A DNA stretch of 64,000 nt, taken from NCBI RefSeq assembly GCF_019668465.1, contig NZ_AP024828.1:2976001-3040000 (forward strand), read 5' to 3'. The DNA is from Mycobacterium senriense. GTDB lineage: Bacteria > Actinomycetota > Actinomycetes > Mycobacteriales > Mycobacteriaceae. Under the pieces are notes generated by a model. That model made no database searches. It was not told the origin of the DNA and saw only the letters and a program-made list of their open reading frames with translations. This document shows positions 25,455 to 35,997 of the stretch, one piece after another (positions within the stretch are counted from its first letter, which is position 1; every line of letters begins with the position of its first letter). The translations under genes were made by a program, and so were the position numbers.

Positions 25455-25533
25455 ACAGCGTTGTTGCCCCGGGTTGGGTAGCCGCAAGCCAGCGCGGGTA
25501 CTGATCCTCTGAACCCAAGACGGAGAGGATCCG

Positions 25534-26667
25534 ATGGCGCACCGCGACCGCGACTCCACCGACGAGCTGCTGCAAGAACTTCTGTTGGCCTTCGGGCCGT
25601 GCGGGCAGGAGGGCGCGGTACGCGCGGTCATTGCCCGCGAATTGCAACCCCTTGTCGACGACATGTGGACCGATGACGCCGGCAACCTGATCGGCTATGT
25701 CGCGGCCGACCCCTCGGCCGGTGATGCCGGGGCGCCCAACCACCGCCACCGGACCGAGTTCATCCCCGGTACCGCGACACGGGTGATGGCGCACATGGAC
25801 GAACTGTCCATGATCGTCAAGCGCGTAGAACCCGATGGCACACTGCATCTGACGCAGCTTGGCACCATGTACCCGGGAAACTTCGGACTGGGTCCGGTCG
25901 CGGTGCTGGGCGACAACGAAACCCTCACCGCTGTACTGACTCTCGGCTCCGAGCACACCACCCAGGAGAGCTCGCGAATCTGGGAGACCAAACCCGACCA
26001 GGGCGACCGCGCGTTGGACTGGGATCACGTCTATGTTTTCACCGGGCGCAGCGTCGACGAGCTGACCGCCGCGGGAGTGCACGCCGGAACCCGGGTGTGT
26101 GTCGACGGCAGCAAGAGATCGATGGTCGAGATCGGCGACTACGTCGGCGCCTACTTCCTCGACGACCGCGCCGCGGTGACCGCCCTGCTGAACGCCGCAC
26201 GCCTGCTGCGCGAGCGCCAACAACGGCCCGCCGACGACGTCTACCTGGTATTCACCACCAACGAAGAGATCGGCGGGGTCGGAGGCACCTACGCCAGCGC
26301 CACCCTGCCCGGCGACCTCACCCTGGCCCTGGAGGTCGGCCCCACCGAACGCGAATACAACACCAGCGTTACCGGCGGCCCGATCATCGGTTACAGCGAC
26401 GCCCTATGTGTTTACGACAAAGAGGTCGCCGACCGGTTGCTGAAAATCGCCACCGACCGCGAGCTGTCGCCACAGGCGGCCGCGCTCGGCGCCTTTGAAT
26501 CCGACGCGTCACACTCCAAGGCCAACGGACTGACCGCGCGCGCCGGCCTGCTGTGCCTGCCCACGCTGAGCACCCATGGCTATGAGGTCATCGCTCGCCG
26601 CGCGCTCGACGACATGGCCGCGATCGTCGTCGATTTCGTCGTGGAGCCGAGTCCAAAGATCGTCTGA
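25534..26667 (+). CDS. M42-family metallopeptidase (aminopeptidase/cellulase-like)
   Basis: 377 residues with GGAGAGG before the ATG. Metal ligands are visible in order: AHMDEL, FLDDRAAV, the catalytic NEEIGGVGG, LEVGPT and the C-terminal STHGYEV. M42 enzymes are co-catalytic dimetal aminopeptidases that often assemble into large tetrahedral complexes; some are annotated as endoglucanases on weak evidence. The gene follows the Rieske oxygenase by 79 bp on the same strand, but a shared role is not obvious. Confidence 0.9.
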   Translation: MAHRDRDSTDELLQELLLAFGPCGQEGAVRAVIARELQPLVDDMWTDDAGNLIGYVAADPSAGDAGAPNHRHRTEFIPGTATRVMAHMDELSMIVKRVEPDGTLHLTQLGTMYPGNFGLGPVAVLGDNETLTAVLTLGSEHTTQESSRIWETKPDQGDRALDWDHVYVFTGRSVDELTAAGVHAGTRVCVDGSKRSMVEIGDYVGAYFLDDRAAVTALLNAARLLRERQQRPADDVYLVFTTNEEIGGVGGTYASATLPGDLTLALEVGPTEREYNTSVTGGPIIGYSDALCVYDKEVADRLLKIATDRELSPQAAALGAFESDASHSKANGLTARAGLLCLPTLSTHGYEVIARRALDDMAAIVVDFVVEPSPKIV

Positions 26668-26789
26668 AAACCCGGCGACCGCGCTGATCACCCTGTTAGG
26701 CTGGCGGCGCTTCAGGACGCCAAACGATGGGATTAGCACGTGGCGGGTGTGGTCTCTGACAAAACGCTGCCGCAACAACGCGAATCCCC

Positions 26790-27806
26790 ATGACGCGCCC
26801 ACGAATTCGCGCACGAGCGCCGCTGCGGATCTCGTTCGCCGGAGGCGGCACCGACGTCCCGCCGTTCCCGACGACCGAAGGCGGCTGCGTCCTGTCGGCC
26901 ACCATCGATCGCTACGCGCAGGGATCGCTCGCGCCGCGTACCGATCGCCGGGTCAGCATCGAGTCGGTGGACTTCAAGACCACGCATGAGATGACGCTGG
27001 ACAGCGAGATCCTCTGCGACGGCAGCCTCGACCTGATCAAGGCCGCGGTGCGCAGGTTCGGCCGCGACGGCACGGACGGCTACGACCTGGTGCTGCGTTC
27101 CAGCGCTCCGCCCGGCTCGGGACTGGGCTCGTCGTCGACGATGATGGTCGCCCTCACCGGCCTGCTCGCCGAGCACTACCGGGTGCCGATGGGCGAGTAC
27201 GAGACCGCCCAGCTTGCGTGCGCCATCGAACGCGACGACCTGGGCATCGCGGGCGGCCTTCAGGACATGTACGCCGCGACGTTCGGCGGCTTCAACTTCA
27301 TCGAGTTCACCGACCGGGTGATAGTCAATCCTTTGCGGATCCGCGATGAGACGGCCTTCGAGCTCGAGCTCAGCCTGCTGCTGTGCTACACCGGCATCAC
27401 CCGCGACTCCGCGCGCGTGATCGAGGACCAAACCCGGCGCGCCACAGCGGGTTCCGACGACACCCTGGCGGGGCTGCGGGCCCAGAAGGATCTGGCGGTC
27501 GCGATGAAGGCGGCGCTGCTGACCGGCAAGCTGAACGACTTCGGCGCGCTGCTCGGCGAGGCGTGGAGTCAAAAGAAACGCATGTCGCCCTACATCACCA
27601 ACGAGCGCATCGACGACCTCTACGACCTCGCCCGGAAAAACGGTGCGCTGGGCGGCAAGCTCACCGGCGCGGGTGGTGGGGGATACATCCTGCTGTTCTG
27701 TGACTTTGCCAAAAAGCACCGACTCATCGAAGCCCTCGAGGGCGCCGGCGCCACGATCACCGAATTCGCGTTCGAGAGCAAGGGATTGACAACATGGCAG
27801 GCCTGA
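26790..27806 (+). CDS. hddA: D-glycero-alpha-D-manno-heptose 7-phosphate kinase (GHMP family)
   Basis: 338 residues. The N-terminal RAPLRISFAGGGTDVPPFP is the signature of HddA-type sugar kinases. The GHMP ATP loop is SSAPPGSGLGSSSTMMVAL and the C-terminal motif is GGKLTGAGGGGYILLF. It phosphorylates D,D-heptose 7-phosphate at C1 in the GDP-heptose route. The end overlaps gmhA by 13 bp, and gmhB follows, so the three genes form one operon. M. tuberculosis carries the set at Rv0113-Rv0115 in another order and place. Confidence 0.93.
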   Translation: MTRPRIRARAPLRISFAGGGTDVPPFPTTEGGCVLSATIDRYAQGSLAPRTDRRVSIESVDFKTTHEMTLDSEILCDGSLDLIKAAVRRFGRDGTDGYDLVLRSSAPPGSGLGSSSTMMVALTGLLAEHYRVPMGEYETAQLACAIERDDLGIAGGLQDMYAATFGGFNFIEFTDRVIVNPLRIRDETAFELELSLLLCYTGITRDSARVIEDQTRRATAGSDDTLAGLRAQKDLAVAMKAALLTGKLNDFGALLGEAWSQKKRMSPYITNERIDDLYDLARKNGALGGKLTGAGGGGYILLFCDFAKKHRLIEALEGAGATITEFAFESKGLTTWQA

Positions 27807-28411
27807 CCGAGTCGGATGTCGTCCCGCCGAGCGTGGACCTGGTGCGGCAGCGGCTTGCCGAGACCATCGCGGTCAAGCAACAAATGCAGCAGGGCGATTT
27901 CGCCGCGCGGACCGTCGAAGTGGCCCGCGTGATCATCGGAGCGTTGCGCGCCGGCGGCAAGGTGATCTTTTTCGGCAACGGGGGATCCGCGCAAGACGCC
28001 GGGCACCTGGCCGCCGAACTGATGGGCCGCTTCGCTTTTGACCGCCCCGGGCTGGCGGCGATCAGCCTCCCCGACGCCACCGCGGCGATTACCGCGATCG
28101 GCAACGACTATTCCTACGACGAGGTGTTCGCCCGTCAGGTCCTCGCCGCGGGGCGCCCGGGGGACGTGGTGGTCGGGCTGACCACATCGGGGAACTCTCC
28201 CAACGTCGTTCGCGCGCTCGAGGCGGCCGGCCAGGCAGGGATGACGACCGTGACGCTCACCGGCGCACGCGGCGGCAAGGTGGCCGACGTCGCCGAAATC
28301 TGCATCCGGGTGCCCAGCCACGACACCGGGCGGATCCAGGAAGCATCCCTGCACCTGGGCCACTCCATCTGCGAAATGGTCGAAGCGGCACTGTTTGCCA
28401 GGCCTTCCTGA
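27794..28411 (+). CDS. gmhA: Phosphoheptose isomerase (sedoheptulose 7-phosphate isomerase)
   Basis: 205 residues. A SIS domain with FFGNGGSAQDAGHLAAELMG and GLTTSGNSPNVVRALEAA gives the substrate-binding loops, and the C-terminal GRIQEASLHLGHSICEMVE carries the Glu and His of the active site. It isomerises sedoheptulose 7-phosphate to D-glycero-D-manno-heptose 7-phosphate, the first committed step. It overlaps the kinase gene and is 8 bp before gmhB. Confidence 0.95.
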   Translation: MAGLTESDVVPPSVDLVRQRLAETIAVKQQMQQGDFAARTVEVARVIIGALRAGGKVIFFGNGGSAQDAGHLAAELMGRFAFDRPGLAAISLPDATAAITAIGNDYSYDEVFARQVLAAGRPGDVVVGLTTSGNSPNVVRALEAAGQAGMTTVTLTGARGGKVADVAEICIRVPSHDTGRIQEASLHLGHSICEMVEAALFARPS

Positions 28412-28419
28412 CGTCGACG

Positions 28420-28971
28420 ATGGCCGCACCCGACCTGCGCACCGTGCGCACCGTGTTCTTGGACCGGGACGGCACGATCAACGTCAAGGCCGCCGATTGC
28501 GAATACATCCGATCACCCGCCGAGCTGGTGCTGTTGCCCGGCGCCGCCGAGGCGCTGGCCGCGCTGAACGCCGCTGGCCTGCGGACCGTGCTGGTGACCA
28601 ACCAGCGCTGGCTATCGGAAAAGACCGCCAACTTAGCAGATTTCGCCGCCACCCAGGGGCGCCTGGACGAAATGCTGGCGCGCGACGGCGCGCGACTCGA
28701 TGCCGCCTATCACTGTCCGCACGCGGCGAACAGCTGCGACTGTCGCAAGCCGCTGGCCGGCATGTTGGTACGTGCGGCCAGAGAGCACGATTTCGACCTG
28801 GCCGACTCGGTCATGATCGGCGACAGCGACATCGACATGCTGGCCGGGCGGGCGGCCGGGACGGCGACCATCCTGCTCCGTCCGGGTGGCGGGGCCGCCG
28901 ACGACGCTGACTTCGTGGTCGACGATCTTGCCGCGGCCGTCGAACTGATATTGAGCGCCCGAGCCGCCTAA
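28420..28971 (+). CDS. gmhB: D-glycero-D-manno-heptose 1,7-bisphosphate 7-phosphatase
   Basis: 183 residues. HAD motif I is FLDRDGTINV, motif II VLVTNQR, and the terminal motif is MIGDSDIDMLAGRAAG. The zinc-binding loop typical of GmhB is present: HCPHAANSCDCRKPLAGML. It removes the 7-phosphate from heptose 1,7-bisphosphate. No heptose-1-phosphate guanylyltransferase (hddC) or GDP-heptose transferase lies in the window, so the last step must be encoded elsewhere. Confidence 0.94.
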   Translation: MAAPDLRTVRTVFLDRDGTINVKAADCEYIRSPAELVLLPGAAEALAALNAAGLRTVLVTNQRWLSEKTANLADFAATQGRLDEMLARDGARLDAAYHCPHAANSCDCRKPLAGMLVRAAREHDFDLADSVMIGDSDIDMLAGRAAGTATILLRPGGGAADDADFVVDDLAAAVELILSARAA

Positions 28972-29017
28972 CTGTCGCTGCTCAGCGGACCTCGACAGGT
29001 GGCGCGCAATGCGGTGA

Positions 29018-30175
<1,158 letters not shown>

Positions 30176-30231
30176 GGCGGCGCGCGCGTGGGACGACCGG
30201 GTGCGGTTGTGTCCTGTGCTATCAACTGCTC

Positions 30232-30921
30232 ATGCGGCCGTTCTGGATTGGCCCGGCGATGGCTACCGCGCTCACGTTGGCGGTCGTCGGCTGCGCTCAT
30301 TCACCCGCGCCCAAACCGCCGGCCGTTCCGGCAAAATCGCCGCCCCCGAATACCGTTACCGTCAACCCCGCCAACATCAAACGAGTCGTTCGGGACCTGC
30401 CGCCCGGTTACGAGGTGACCACCGGGATCCCCAGCGCGGCCTCACCGAGGGTGATCTGGAGCCTGGGGGACGACCTGCAGGCCAAGCCGGCCAAATGCGG
30501 GACGCTGGCCGATCCCGGGAACGGGCGCGATCAGTCGGCGCAGGGCGTATCGGGATCGGGGAGCGGCGGCATCGTCGACGCGGTGGTGGTGGCTTTGCCG
30601 GAGCCGGTGGATTTCCCGGACGACCTGCTCGCCTCGTGTCCGCAGTGGTCGGAGTCCGCCGGGCGCACCGTGGTGCACGTCCACCTCACCGACGCGCCGC
30701 ACATCGATGGTGTCGACACCGTAGGCATGGTGGCAGACGTGAAGTCCTCCGTGGAATCGGGCACCGAAATAGATTCGCGCACCTACACATTCACCGCGTA
30801 CCTGGGCAACTACTACGCTTTCACCACGCTGACCACAGATCCGGGTTCGGCGCTTCCGGTGCTGCCGCCGCAATTCGCCGCGGATCTGCTCGCCAAAACG
30901 GTGTCCACGTTGCGCAGCTGA
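30232..30921 (+). CDS. Lipoprotein, DUF5642-like (Rv0999 position)
   Basis: 229 residues. A signal peptide ends in a lipobox LAVVGC, followed by a Pro-rich linker (APKPPAVPAKSPPPN) and a soluble domain with RVVRDLPPGYEVTTG near its start and FAADLLAKTVSTLRS at its end. This fits the mycobacterial DUF5642 lipoprotein family, whose function is unknown. The next gene encodes a related lipoprotein, so the pair probably arose by duplication. Confidence 0.75.
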   Translation: MRPFWIGPAMATALTLAVVGCAHSPAPKPPAVPAKSPPPNTVTVNPANIKRVVRDLPPGYEVTTGIPSAASPRVIWSLGDDLQAKPAKCGTLADPGNGRDQSAQGVSGSGSGGIVDAVVVALPEPVDFPDDLLASCPQWSESAGRTVVHVHLTDAPHIDGVDTVGMVADVKSSVESGTEIDSRTYTFTAYLGNYYAFTTLTTDPGSALPVLPPQFAADLLAKTVSTLRS

Positions 30922-30948
30922 GTTACCCGCTTGGGTAGATTGGCCACG

Positions 30949-31599
30949 ATGTCCAAGGTGTTGCTCGCGGTCGCGGCTGTCTGCGTCCTGGCCGGCTGCT
31001 CTTCGACCACTCACTCGGCAAAGGTCGACATCAGCAAGGTCATCGACGTGAAGTCCAGCTTCGGACCCGACTTCAAGGTCAGCGACATCAGCAAACGGGG
31101 AATCGATCCCAAGCTGCTGGCGGGCCGCAAACTGCCCGACGGGTTGACGTTCGACCCGGCGAACTGTGCGAAAGTGGCGGCCGGGCCGGACATGCCGGCG
31201 GACCTGCAGGGCAACATGTCCGCGGTCACCGCCGAGGGCCGCGGCAACCGGTTCGTGGTGATCGCGCTGGAGACGTCAAAAGCGTTGCCGTTCAACGATC
31301 CCGGGAAGGATTGCAACAAGGTGACCTTCACCGGACCGCAGATGCGGGGCGGTGTTCAGGTGGTCGAGGTGCCACAGATCGAGAGCACCCGCACGCTGGG
31401 CGTGCATCGCGTCATGCAGGCGCTGACACCCGGCGGTCCGCGCACCGGTGAGCTGTACGACTATTCGGCCGCATTCGGCGATTACCAGGTGATCGTCATC
31501 GCCAACCCGCTGGTACTTCCCAATCAACCCGTCGCCCCGGTTGACACCCAGCGGGCGCGTGACCTGCTCGTCAAAGCGGTGTCCGCGGTGCGCACCTGA
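30949..31599 (+). CDS. Lipoprotein, paralogue of the preceding gene
   Basis: 216 residues from the ATG before SKVLLAVAAVCVLAGCSS; an in-frame start 18 bp upstream is less likely. The lipobox is LAGC. The mature part shares with its neighbour the segment SAAFGDYQVIVIANPL and the terminal ARDLLVKAVSAVRT. I place it in the same DUF5642-like group with moderate certainty. It follows the first gene by 27 bp and is probably co-transcribed. Function unknown. Confidence 0.75.
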   Translation: MSKVLLAVAAVCVLAGCSSTTHSAKVDISKVIDVKSSFGPDFKVSDISKRGIDPKLLAGRKLPDGLTFDPANCAKVAAGPDMPADLQGNMSAVTAEGRGNRFVVIALETSKALPFNDPGKDCNKVTFTGPQMRGGVQVVEVPQIESTRTLGVHRVMQALTPGGPRTGELYDYSAAFGDYQVIVIANPLVLPNQPVAPVDTQRARDLLVKAVSAVRT

Positions 31600-31619
31600 C
31601 GCTCGTGCGCAGCCGGCGT

Positions 31620-32237
31620 TCAGCGCACGCCGCGCGGCCGGAACTGGATGCTCACCCGGGGGCCGACGGACGCCGTCGTCTTGGGCACCGCGTGTTCCCA
31701 GGTGCGTTGGCACGACCCACCCATCACCAGCAGGTCGCCGTGCGCCTGCGGCAGTCGCAGCGACGGGCCGCCGCCGCGGCGTCGCATCGCGAACGAGCGG
31801 GTGGCGCCCAGGCTGACGATCGCCACCATGGTGTCCTCCGAACTGCTGCGGCCGATGGTGTCGCCGTGCCAGGCCACGCTGTCCGAGCCGTCGCGATAGC
31901 AACACAACCCGACCGTGGTGAACGGCTCACCGAGCTCGCCGGCGTAGATGTCGTTGAGCCGGCGACGCAGTCGGGCCAGCTCCGGATGCGGGGGCTCGCC
32001 CACCGTGAGGTCGTGAAAGCTCAGCAGCCGCGGCACGTCGACGACCCGGTCGTACATCTGCCGGCGCTCCTCGCGCCACGGCACCGTCGACAGCAGGGCG
32101 TCCAGCAGGTCATCGGCGTCGGTGAGCCAGCCGGCACGGATCTCGATGAACGCGCCATCACCGAGTTGCCTGCGCTCGGTGTGCTGGAACAGGGAGCCTT
32201 GGACCGCGATCTCCACGGAACTGAGTTTATCGCACAT
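31620..32237 (-). CDS. AlkB-like 2-oxoglutarate-dependent dioxygenase
   Basis: 205 residues. The Fe(II) ligands are in VAWHGDTIG (His, Asp) and WEHAVPK (His), and the 2-oxoglutarate-binding Arg is in VSIQFRPRG. ARLRRRLNDIYAGELGEPFT and the CCYRDGSDSV nucleotide-recognition region match the AlkB family, which removes alkyl groups from nucleic-acid bases. It is Rv1000c by order and is convergent with the lipoprotein pair. Confidence 0.92.
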   Translation of the reverse strand: MCDKLSSVEIAVQGSLFQHTERRQLGDGAFIEIRAGWLTDADDLLDALLSTVPWREERRQMYDRVVDVPRLLSFHDLTVGEPPHPELARLRRRLNDIYAGELGEPFTTVGLCCYRDGSDSVAWHGDTIGRSSSEDTMVAIVSLGATRSFAMRRRGGGPSLRLPQAHGDLLVMGGSCQRTWEHAVPKTTASVGPRVSIQFRPRGVR

Positions 32238-32310
32238 CCGTTCGATCGCGTGCGGCGCGCGACGGGGCGTGTGGCGCGACCCCGCGGGCCGGCGCCGCTA
32301 CGGTTGAGCT

Positions 32311-33525
32311 GTGGGTGTTGTTGAGCTGGGCACCAATTCCGAGGTCGGCGCGCTGCGCGTGGTCATCCTGCACCGCCCCGGCGCCGAGCTGCTCCGCCTC
32401 AATCCGCGCAACGTCGACCAGCTGCTGTTCGACGGCCTGCCGTGGGTCGCCCGGGCCCAGGACGAGCATGACCAGTTCTCCGCGCTGCTGCGGTCCCGCG
32501 GCATCGAGGTGCTGCTGTTGTCGGACCTGCTCACCGAGGCTCTGACGCACAGCGGAGCCGCCCGGATGCAGGGCGTCGCGGCCGCCGTCGACGCACGACG
32601 ACTCGGAGTGCCGTTGGCGCAAGAACTTTCGGGTTACCTGCGGGGGCTCGAGCCGGCCCGGCTGGCCCAGGTGCTGATGGCCGGCATGACGTTCAACGAA
32701 TTGCCCTCCGACACCCGGACCGACGTGTCGCTGGTGCTGCGCATGCACCACGGCGGCGATTTCGTCATCGAACCGCTGCCCAACCTGGTCTTCACCCGCG
32801 ACTCGTCCATTTGGATCGGCCAGCGGGTGGTGATCCCGACGCTGGCGCTGCGCGCCCGCATCCGCGAGGCGTCGCTGACCGATCTCATCTACGCCCACCA
32901 CCCACGGTTCACCGGCGTGCGACGTGCCTACGAGTCGCGGACCGCCCCCGTCGAGGGCGGTGACGTGCTGCTGCTGGCGCCCGGCGTGGTCGCCGTGGGG
33001 GTCGGCGAGCGGACCACTCCGGCCGGCGCGGAAGCGTTGGCCCGCAGCCTGTTCGACGATGACCTGACTAACACGGTGCTCGCGGTGCCGATCGCTCAGC
33101 GGCGCGCCCAGATGCACCTGGACACGGTGTGCACGATGGTCGACACCGATACGGTGGTGATGTACGCCAACATCGTCGACTCGTTGTCGGCGTTCACCAT
33201 TGCGCGCACCCCGGACGGGGTTGCGATCAGCGACGAGGCCCCTTTCCTGGAGGCCGCGGCCAAGGCGATGGAGATCGACAAGCTGCGGGTCATCGACACG
33301 GGGCTCGATCCCGTCGTCGCCGAGCGCGAGCAGTGGGACGACGGCAACAACACGCTGGCGCTCGCCCCCGGCGTGGTGGTCGCCTACGAGCGCAACGTGC
33401 AGACCAACATCCGCCAGCAGGACGCCGGCATCGAGGTGCTGACCATCGCCGGATCCGAACTGGGCACCGGCCGCGGCGGGCCCCGGTGTATGTCCTGCCC
33501 CGTCGCCCGTGACCTGCTGGCGTAG
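32311..33525 (+). CDS. arcA: Arginine deiminase
   Basis: 404 residues from a GTG. Family motifs are [14 protein letters not shown], the GGD of [19 protein letters not shown] with the catalytic His, and the C-terminal nucleophile Cys in [10 protein letters not shown]. It hydrolyses arginine to citrulline and ammonia. It stands alone here, without a carbamate kinase or ornithine transcarbamylase gene, as in M. tuberculosis (Rv1001). Confidence 0.96.
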   Translation: MGVVELGTNSEVGALRVVILHRPGAELLRLNPRNVDQLLFDGLPWVARAQDEHDQFSALLRSRGIEVLLLSDLLTEALTHSGAARMQGVAAAVDARRLGVPLAQELSGYLRGLEPARLAQVLMAGMTFNELPSDTRTDVSLVLRMHHGGDFVIEPLPNLVFTRDSSIWIGQRVVIPTLALRARIREASLTDLIYAHHPRFTGVRRAYESRTAPVEGGDVLLLAPGVVAVGVGERTTPAGAEALARSLFDDDLTNTVLAVPIAQRRAQMHLDTVCTMVDTDTVVMYANIVDSLSAFTIARTPDGVAISDEAPFLEAAAKAMEIDKLRVIDTGLDPVVAEREQWDDGNNTLALAPGVVVAYERNVQTNIRQQDAGIEVLTIAGSELGTGRGGPRCMSCPVARDLLA

Positions 33526-33529
33526 CTAG

Positions 33530-35125
33530 CTAGCGCCAGCTGGGCAGCCAGATCTCCATGTTCCACGTCTGCTGCGAAATCGGCAGACCGGTGAGCACCG
33601 GGAACAGCCATGCGAAGTTCGTCACGACTAAGGCCACGTAACAGCACACGGCGATCAGCCCCAGCGTGCGCCGCTCCGAATTCGCCTGCAGCCGCAGCCG
33701 CCGGGGTGGGGCGCCCGGGGTATAGAGAATGTCGCCGCAAATCAGCGCGATGGCCATCACCAGGAACGGCGCCATGGTCGCCGCATAGAAGAAGTACATC
33801 TGCCGATCGATGTCGGCGAACCAGGGCAGCCAGCCCGCGCAGTAGCCGACCAGCACCGCGGCGTAACGCCAGTCGCGGCGGACCAGCATGCGCCACAACG
33901 CGAAAACCAGGACCGGCACCGCCAGCCACCACATCGCGGGGGTGCCCACCAGCATCTCGGCCTTGACGCACGATTGCGCGCCGCACCCGGCGACGTTCTG
34001 CTCGTCGATGGCATAAAGCACCGGTCGCAGCGACATCGGCCAACTCCACGGCTTCGATTCCCACGGGTGGTAGTTGCCGGCGGAATTCGTCAATCCCGCA
34101 TGGAATTGGAATGCCTTGGCGGTGTAATGCCACAGCGACCGGATGGCGTCGGGCAGCGGCACCAGCGAATGCGGGCCGATCGTCTGGCCCACCTCGTGCC
34201 GGTCGATGGCGGTCTCGGAGGCGAACCACGGTGCGTAGCTGGCCAGGTACACCAGCACCGGCATGACGGCCAGCGCATAGACGGTCGGGGCGAGATCGCG
34301 TCGCAGCGTCCCCAGCCAGGGCCGGGTGACCTGGTACTGGCGCCGCGCGGCCACATCGAACGCGAGTGACATGGCCCCGAAGAACAGCACGAAGTACAGG
34401 CCGGACCACTTTGTGCCGCAAGCCAATCCGAGCAGGATCCCGGCGCCGAAGCGCCACCACCGCACGCCCAGCCGCGGGCCCCACACCGTGTCGGCGTTGC
34501 GGCCCTCCTGCAGCGCGATGTGCATTCGTTGGCGTACCTGGTCTCGGTCGACGATCAGCGCGCCGAACGCCGCGACCACGAAGAACGTGAGGATGCCGTC
34601 GAGCAGGGCCGTCCGCGAGGCGACGAAGCTGACGCCGTCGCAGATCACCAGCACCCCGGCGATGGCGCCGACCAGCGTCGAGCGGCTGATCCGCCGGACG
34701 ATCCGCATCACCAGCGCCACCATCACCACACCGAGCAGCGCGCCGGTGAACCGCCAGCCGATTCCGCTGTAGCCGAAGATCGCCTCGCCGAGGGCGATCA
34801 GCTGCTTGCCGACCGGTGGGTGCACGACCAGGCCGAACCCGGGATTGTCCTCCACACCGTGGTTGTGCAGCACCTGCCAGGCCTGCGGCGCGTAGTGCTT
34901 CTCGTCGAAGACGGGGGTGCCGCCGTCGGTGGGTGAGCCCAGGTTGAGGAACCGGGTCACCGCCGCCACCAGGGTGATCACCCCGGTCACCACCCAGCCG
35001 CGGACCTGATCGGTCGGGCCGAAATCGGCCACCGGCACCAGCGGCCCGGGGCTGACGACGGGCACCACGCGTTCCTGGTCGGCACCCTCCAGATTCAAGG
35101 GGGATTCGCGGGTCAGGGCAGTCAT
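33530..35125 (-). CDS. pmt: Protein O-mannosyltransferase (GT39)
   Basis: 531 residues from the ATG before TALTRESPLNLEGADQERVV; the longer frame overlaps rsmI. The N-terminal catalytic loop holds the Asp-Glu pair in TPVFDEKHYAPQAW, and about 11 membrane helices follow. The family segment FHAGLTNSAGNYHPWESKPW lies in a loop. It transfers mannose from polyprenyl-phosphate mannose to secreted proteins at the membrane. Its partner enzyme Ppm1 is encoded elsewhere. It is Rv1002c by order. Confidence 0.95.
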   Translation of the reverse strand: MTALTRESPLNLEGADQERVVPVVSPGPLVPVADFGPTDQVRGWVVTGVITLVAAVTRFLNLGSPTDGGTPVFDEKHYAPQAWQVLHNHGVEDNPGFGLVVHPPVGKQLIALGEAIFGYSGIGWRFTGALLGVVMVALVMRIVRRISRSTLVGAIAGVLVICDGVSFVASRTALLDGILTFFVVAAFGALIVDRDQVRQRMHIALQEGRNADTVWGPRLGVRWWRFGAGILLGLACGTKWSGLYFVLFFGAMSLAFDVAARRQYQVTRPWLGTLRRDLAPTVYALAVMPVLVYLASYAPWFASETAIDRHEVGQTIGPHSLVPLPDAIRSLWHYTAKAFQFHAGLTNSAGNYHPWESKPWSWPMSLRPVLYAIDEQNVAGCGAQSCVKAEMLVGTPAMWWLAVPVLVFALWRMLVRRDWRYAAVLVGYCAGWLPWFADIDRQMYFFYAATMAPFLVMAIALICGDILYTPGAPPRRLRLQANSERRTLGLIAVCCYVALVVTNFAWLFPVLTGLPISQQTWNMEIWLPSWR

Positions 35126-35150
35126 CGGTGTCGATCGTAGGCTGTCGGTC

Positions 35151-35987
35151 ATGACCACCGGCCGCCTGCTGCTGGGCGCGACCCCCCTGGGCCAGCCGTC
35201 GGACGCCTCCCCCCGCCTGCTGGACGCCCTGGCCCGAGCCGATGTGGTGGCCGCCGAGGACACCCGCCGGGTGCGCACCCTGGCCAAGGCCCTCGAGGTG
35301 CGGATCACCGGTCGGGTGATCAGCATGTTCGACCAGGTCGAGAACGCCCGGGTGGAGTCGGTGATCGAGGCGATCCGCGCGGGTGCGACGGTGCTGGTGG
35401 TCAGCGACGCCGGGATGCCGCTGATCAGCGACCCCGGCTACCGGCTGGTGACGGCCTGCGTGGAGGCCGGACTGCCGGTGGGATGCCTGCCGGGGCCATC
35501 GGCGGTGACGACCGCGCTGGCCCTGTCCGGCCTACCGGCCGAGAAGTTCTGCTTCGAGGGATTCGCGCCGCGCAAGAAATCGGCGCGGCGGACCTGGCTG
35601 GACTCACTGGCCGACGAGCGGCGCACCTGTGTGTTCTTCGAATCGCCGCGCCGGTTGTCCGCCTGCCTGCAGGACGCCGTCGAGCGGCTCGGCGGCGCAC
35701 GCCGGGCGGCGGTCTGTCGGGAGCTGACCAAGGTGCACGAGGAGGTGGTGCGCGGGTCGCTCGACGAGCTGGCGGCGTGGGCGGCCGACGGTGTGCTCGG
35801 TGAGATCACCGTGGTGCTGGCCGGCGCCACCCCGAGCGCCGACCTGCCGTCGCTGGTTGTCGAGGTCGAGGAGCTGGTCGCCGGCGGCACCCGCATCAAG
35901 GACGCCTGCGGGGAGGTGGCCGCCGCCCATCCGGGGGTGCGTTCGCGCCAGCTCTACGACGCGGTGTTGCAGTCCCGACGCGACTGA
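35151..35987 (+). CDS. rsmI: 16S rRNA (cytidine-1402 2'-O)-methyltransferase
   Basis: 278 residues. The tetrapyrrole-methylase-like fold shows LLLGATPLGQPSDASPRLLD, VVAAEDTRRVRTL and VSDAGMPLISDPGYRLV, then LPGPSAVTTALALSGLP. This is the RsmI signature. The enzyme modifies the decoding centre of 16S rRNA. It is divergent from pmt with a 25-bp gap, so their promoters must overlap. Confidence 0.95.
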   Translation: MTTGRLLLGATPLGQPSDASPRLLDALARADVVAAEDTRRVRTLAKALEVRITGRVISMFDQVENARVESVIEAIRAGATVLVVSDAGMPLISDPGYRLVTACVEAGLPVGCLPGPSAVTTALALSGLPAEKFCFEGFAPRKKSARRTWLDSLADERRTCVFFESPRRLSACLQDAVERLGGARRAAVCRELTKVHEEVVRGSLDELAAWAADGVLGEITVVLAGATPSADLPSLVVEVEELVAGGTRIKDACGEVAAAHPGVRSRQLYDAVLQSRRD

Positions 35988-35997
35988 GGCCGCGCGG

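Noticed and set aside
14190..26700. An insertion sequence behind the accessory genes
   Set aside because: I see no transposase motif or terminal inverted repeats; only the tRNA-linked direct repeat is supported.
31541..32324. Forward frames opposite the AlkB-like gene
   Set aside because: They are antisense shadows without motifs, while the reverse gene has all iron and 2-oxoglutarate ligands.
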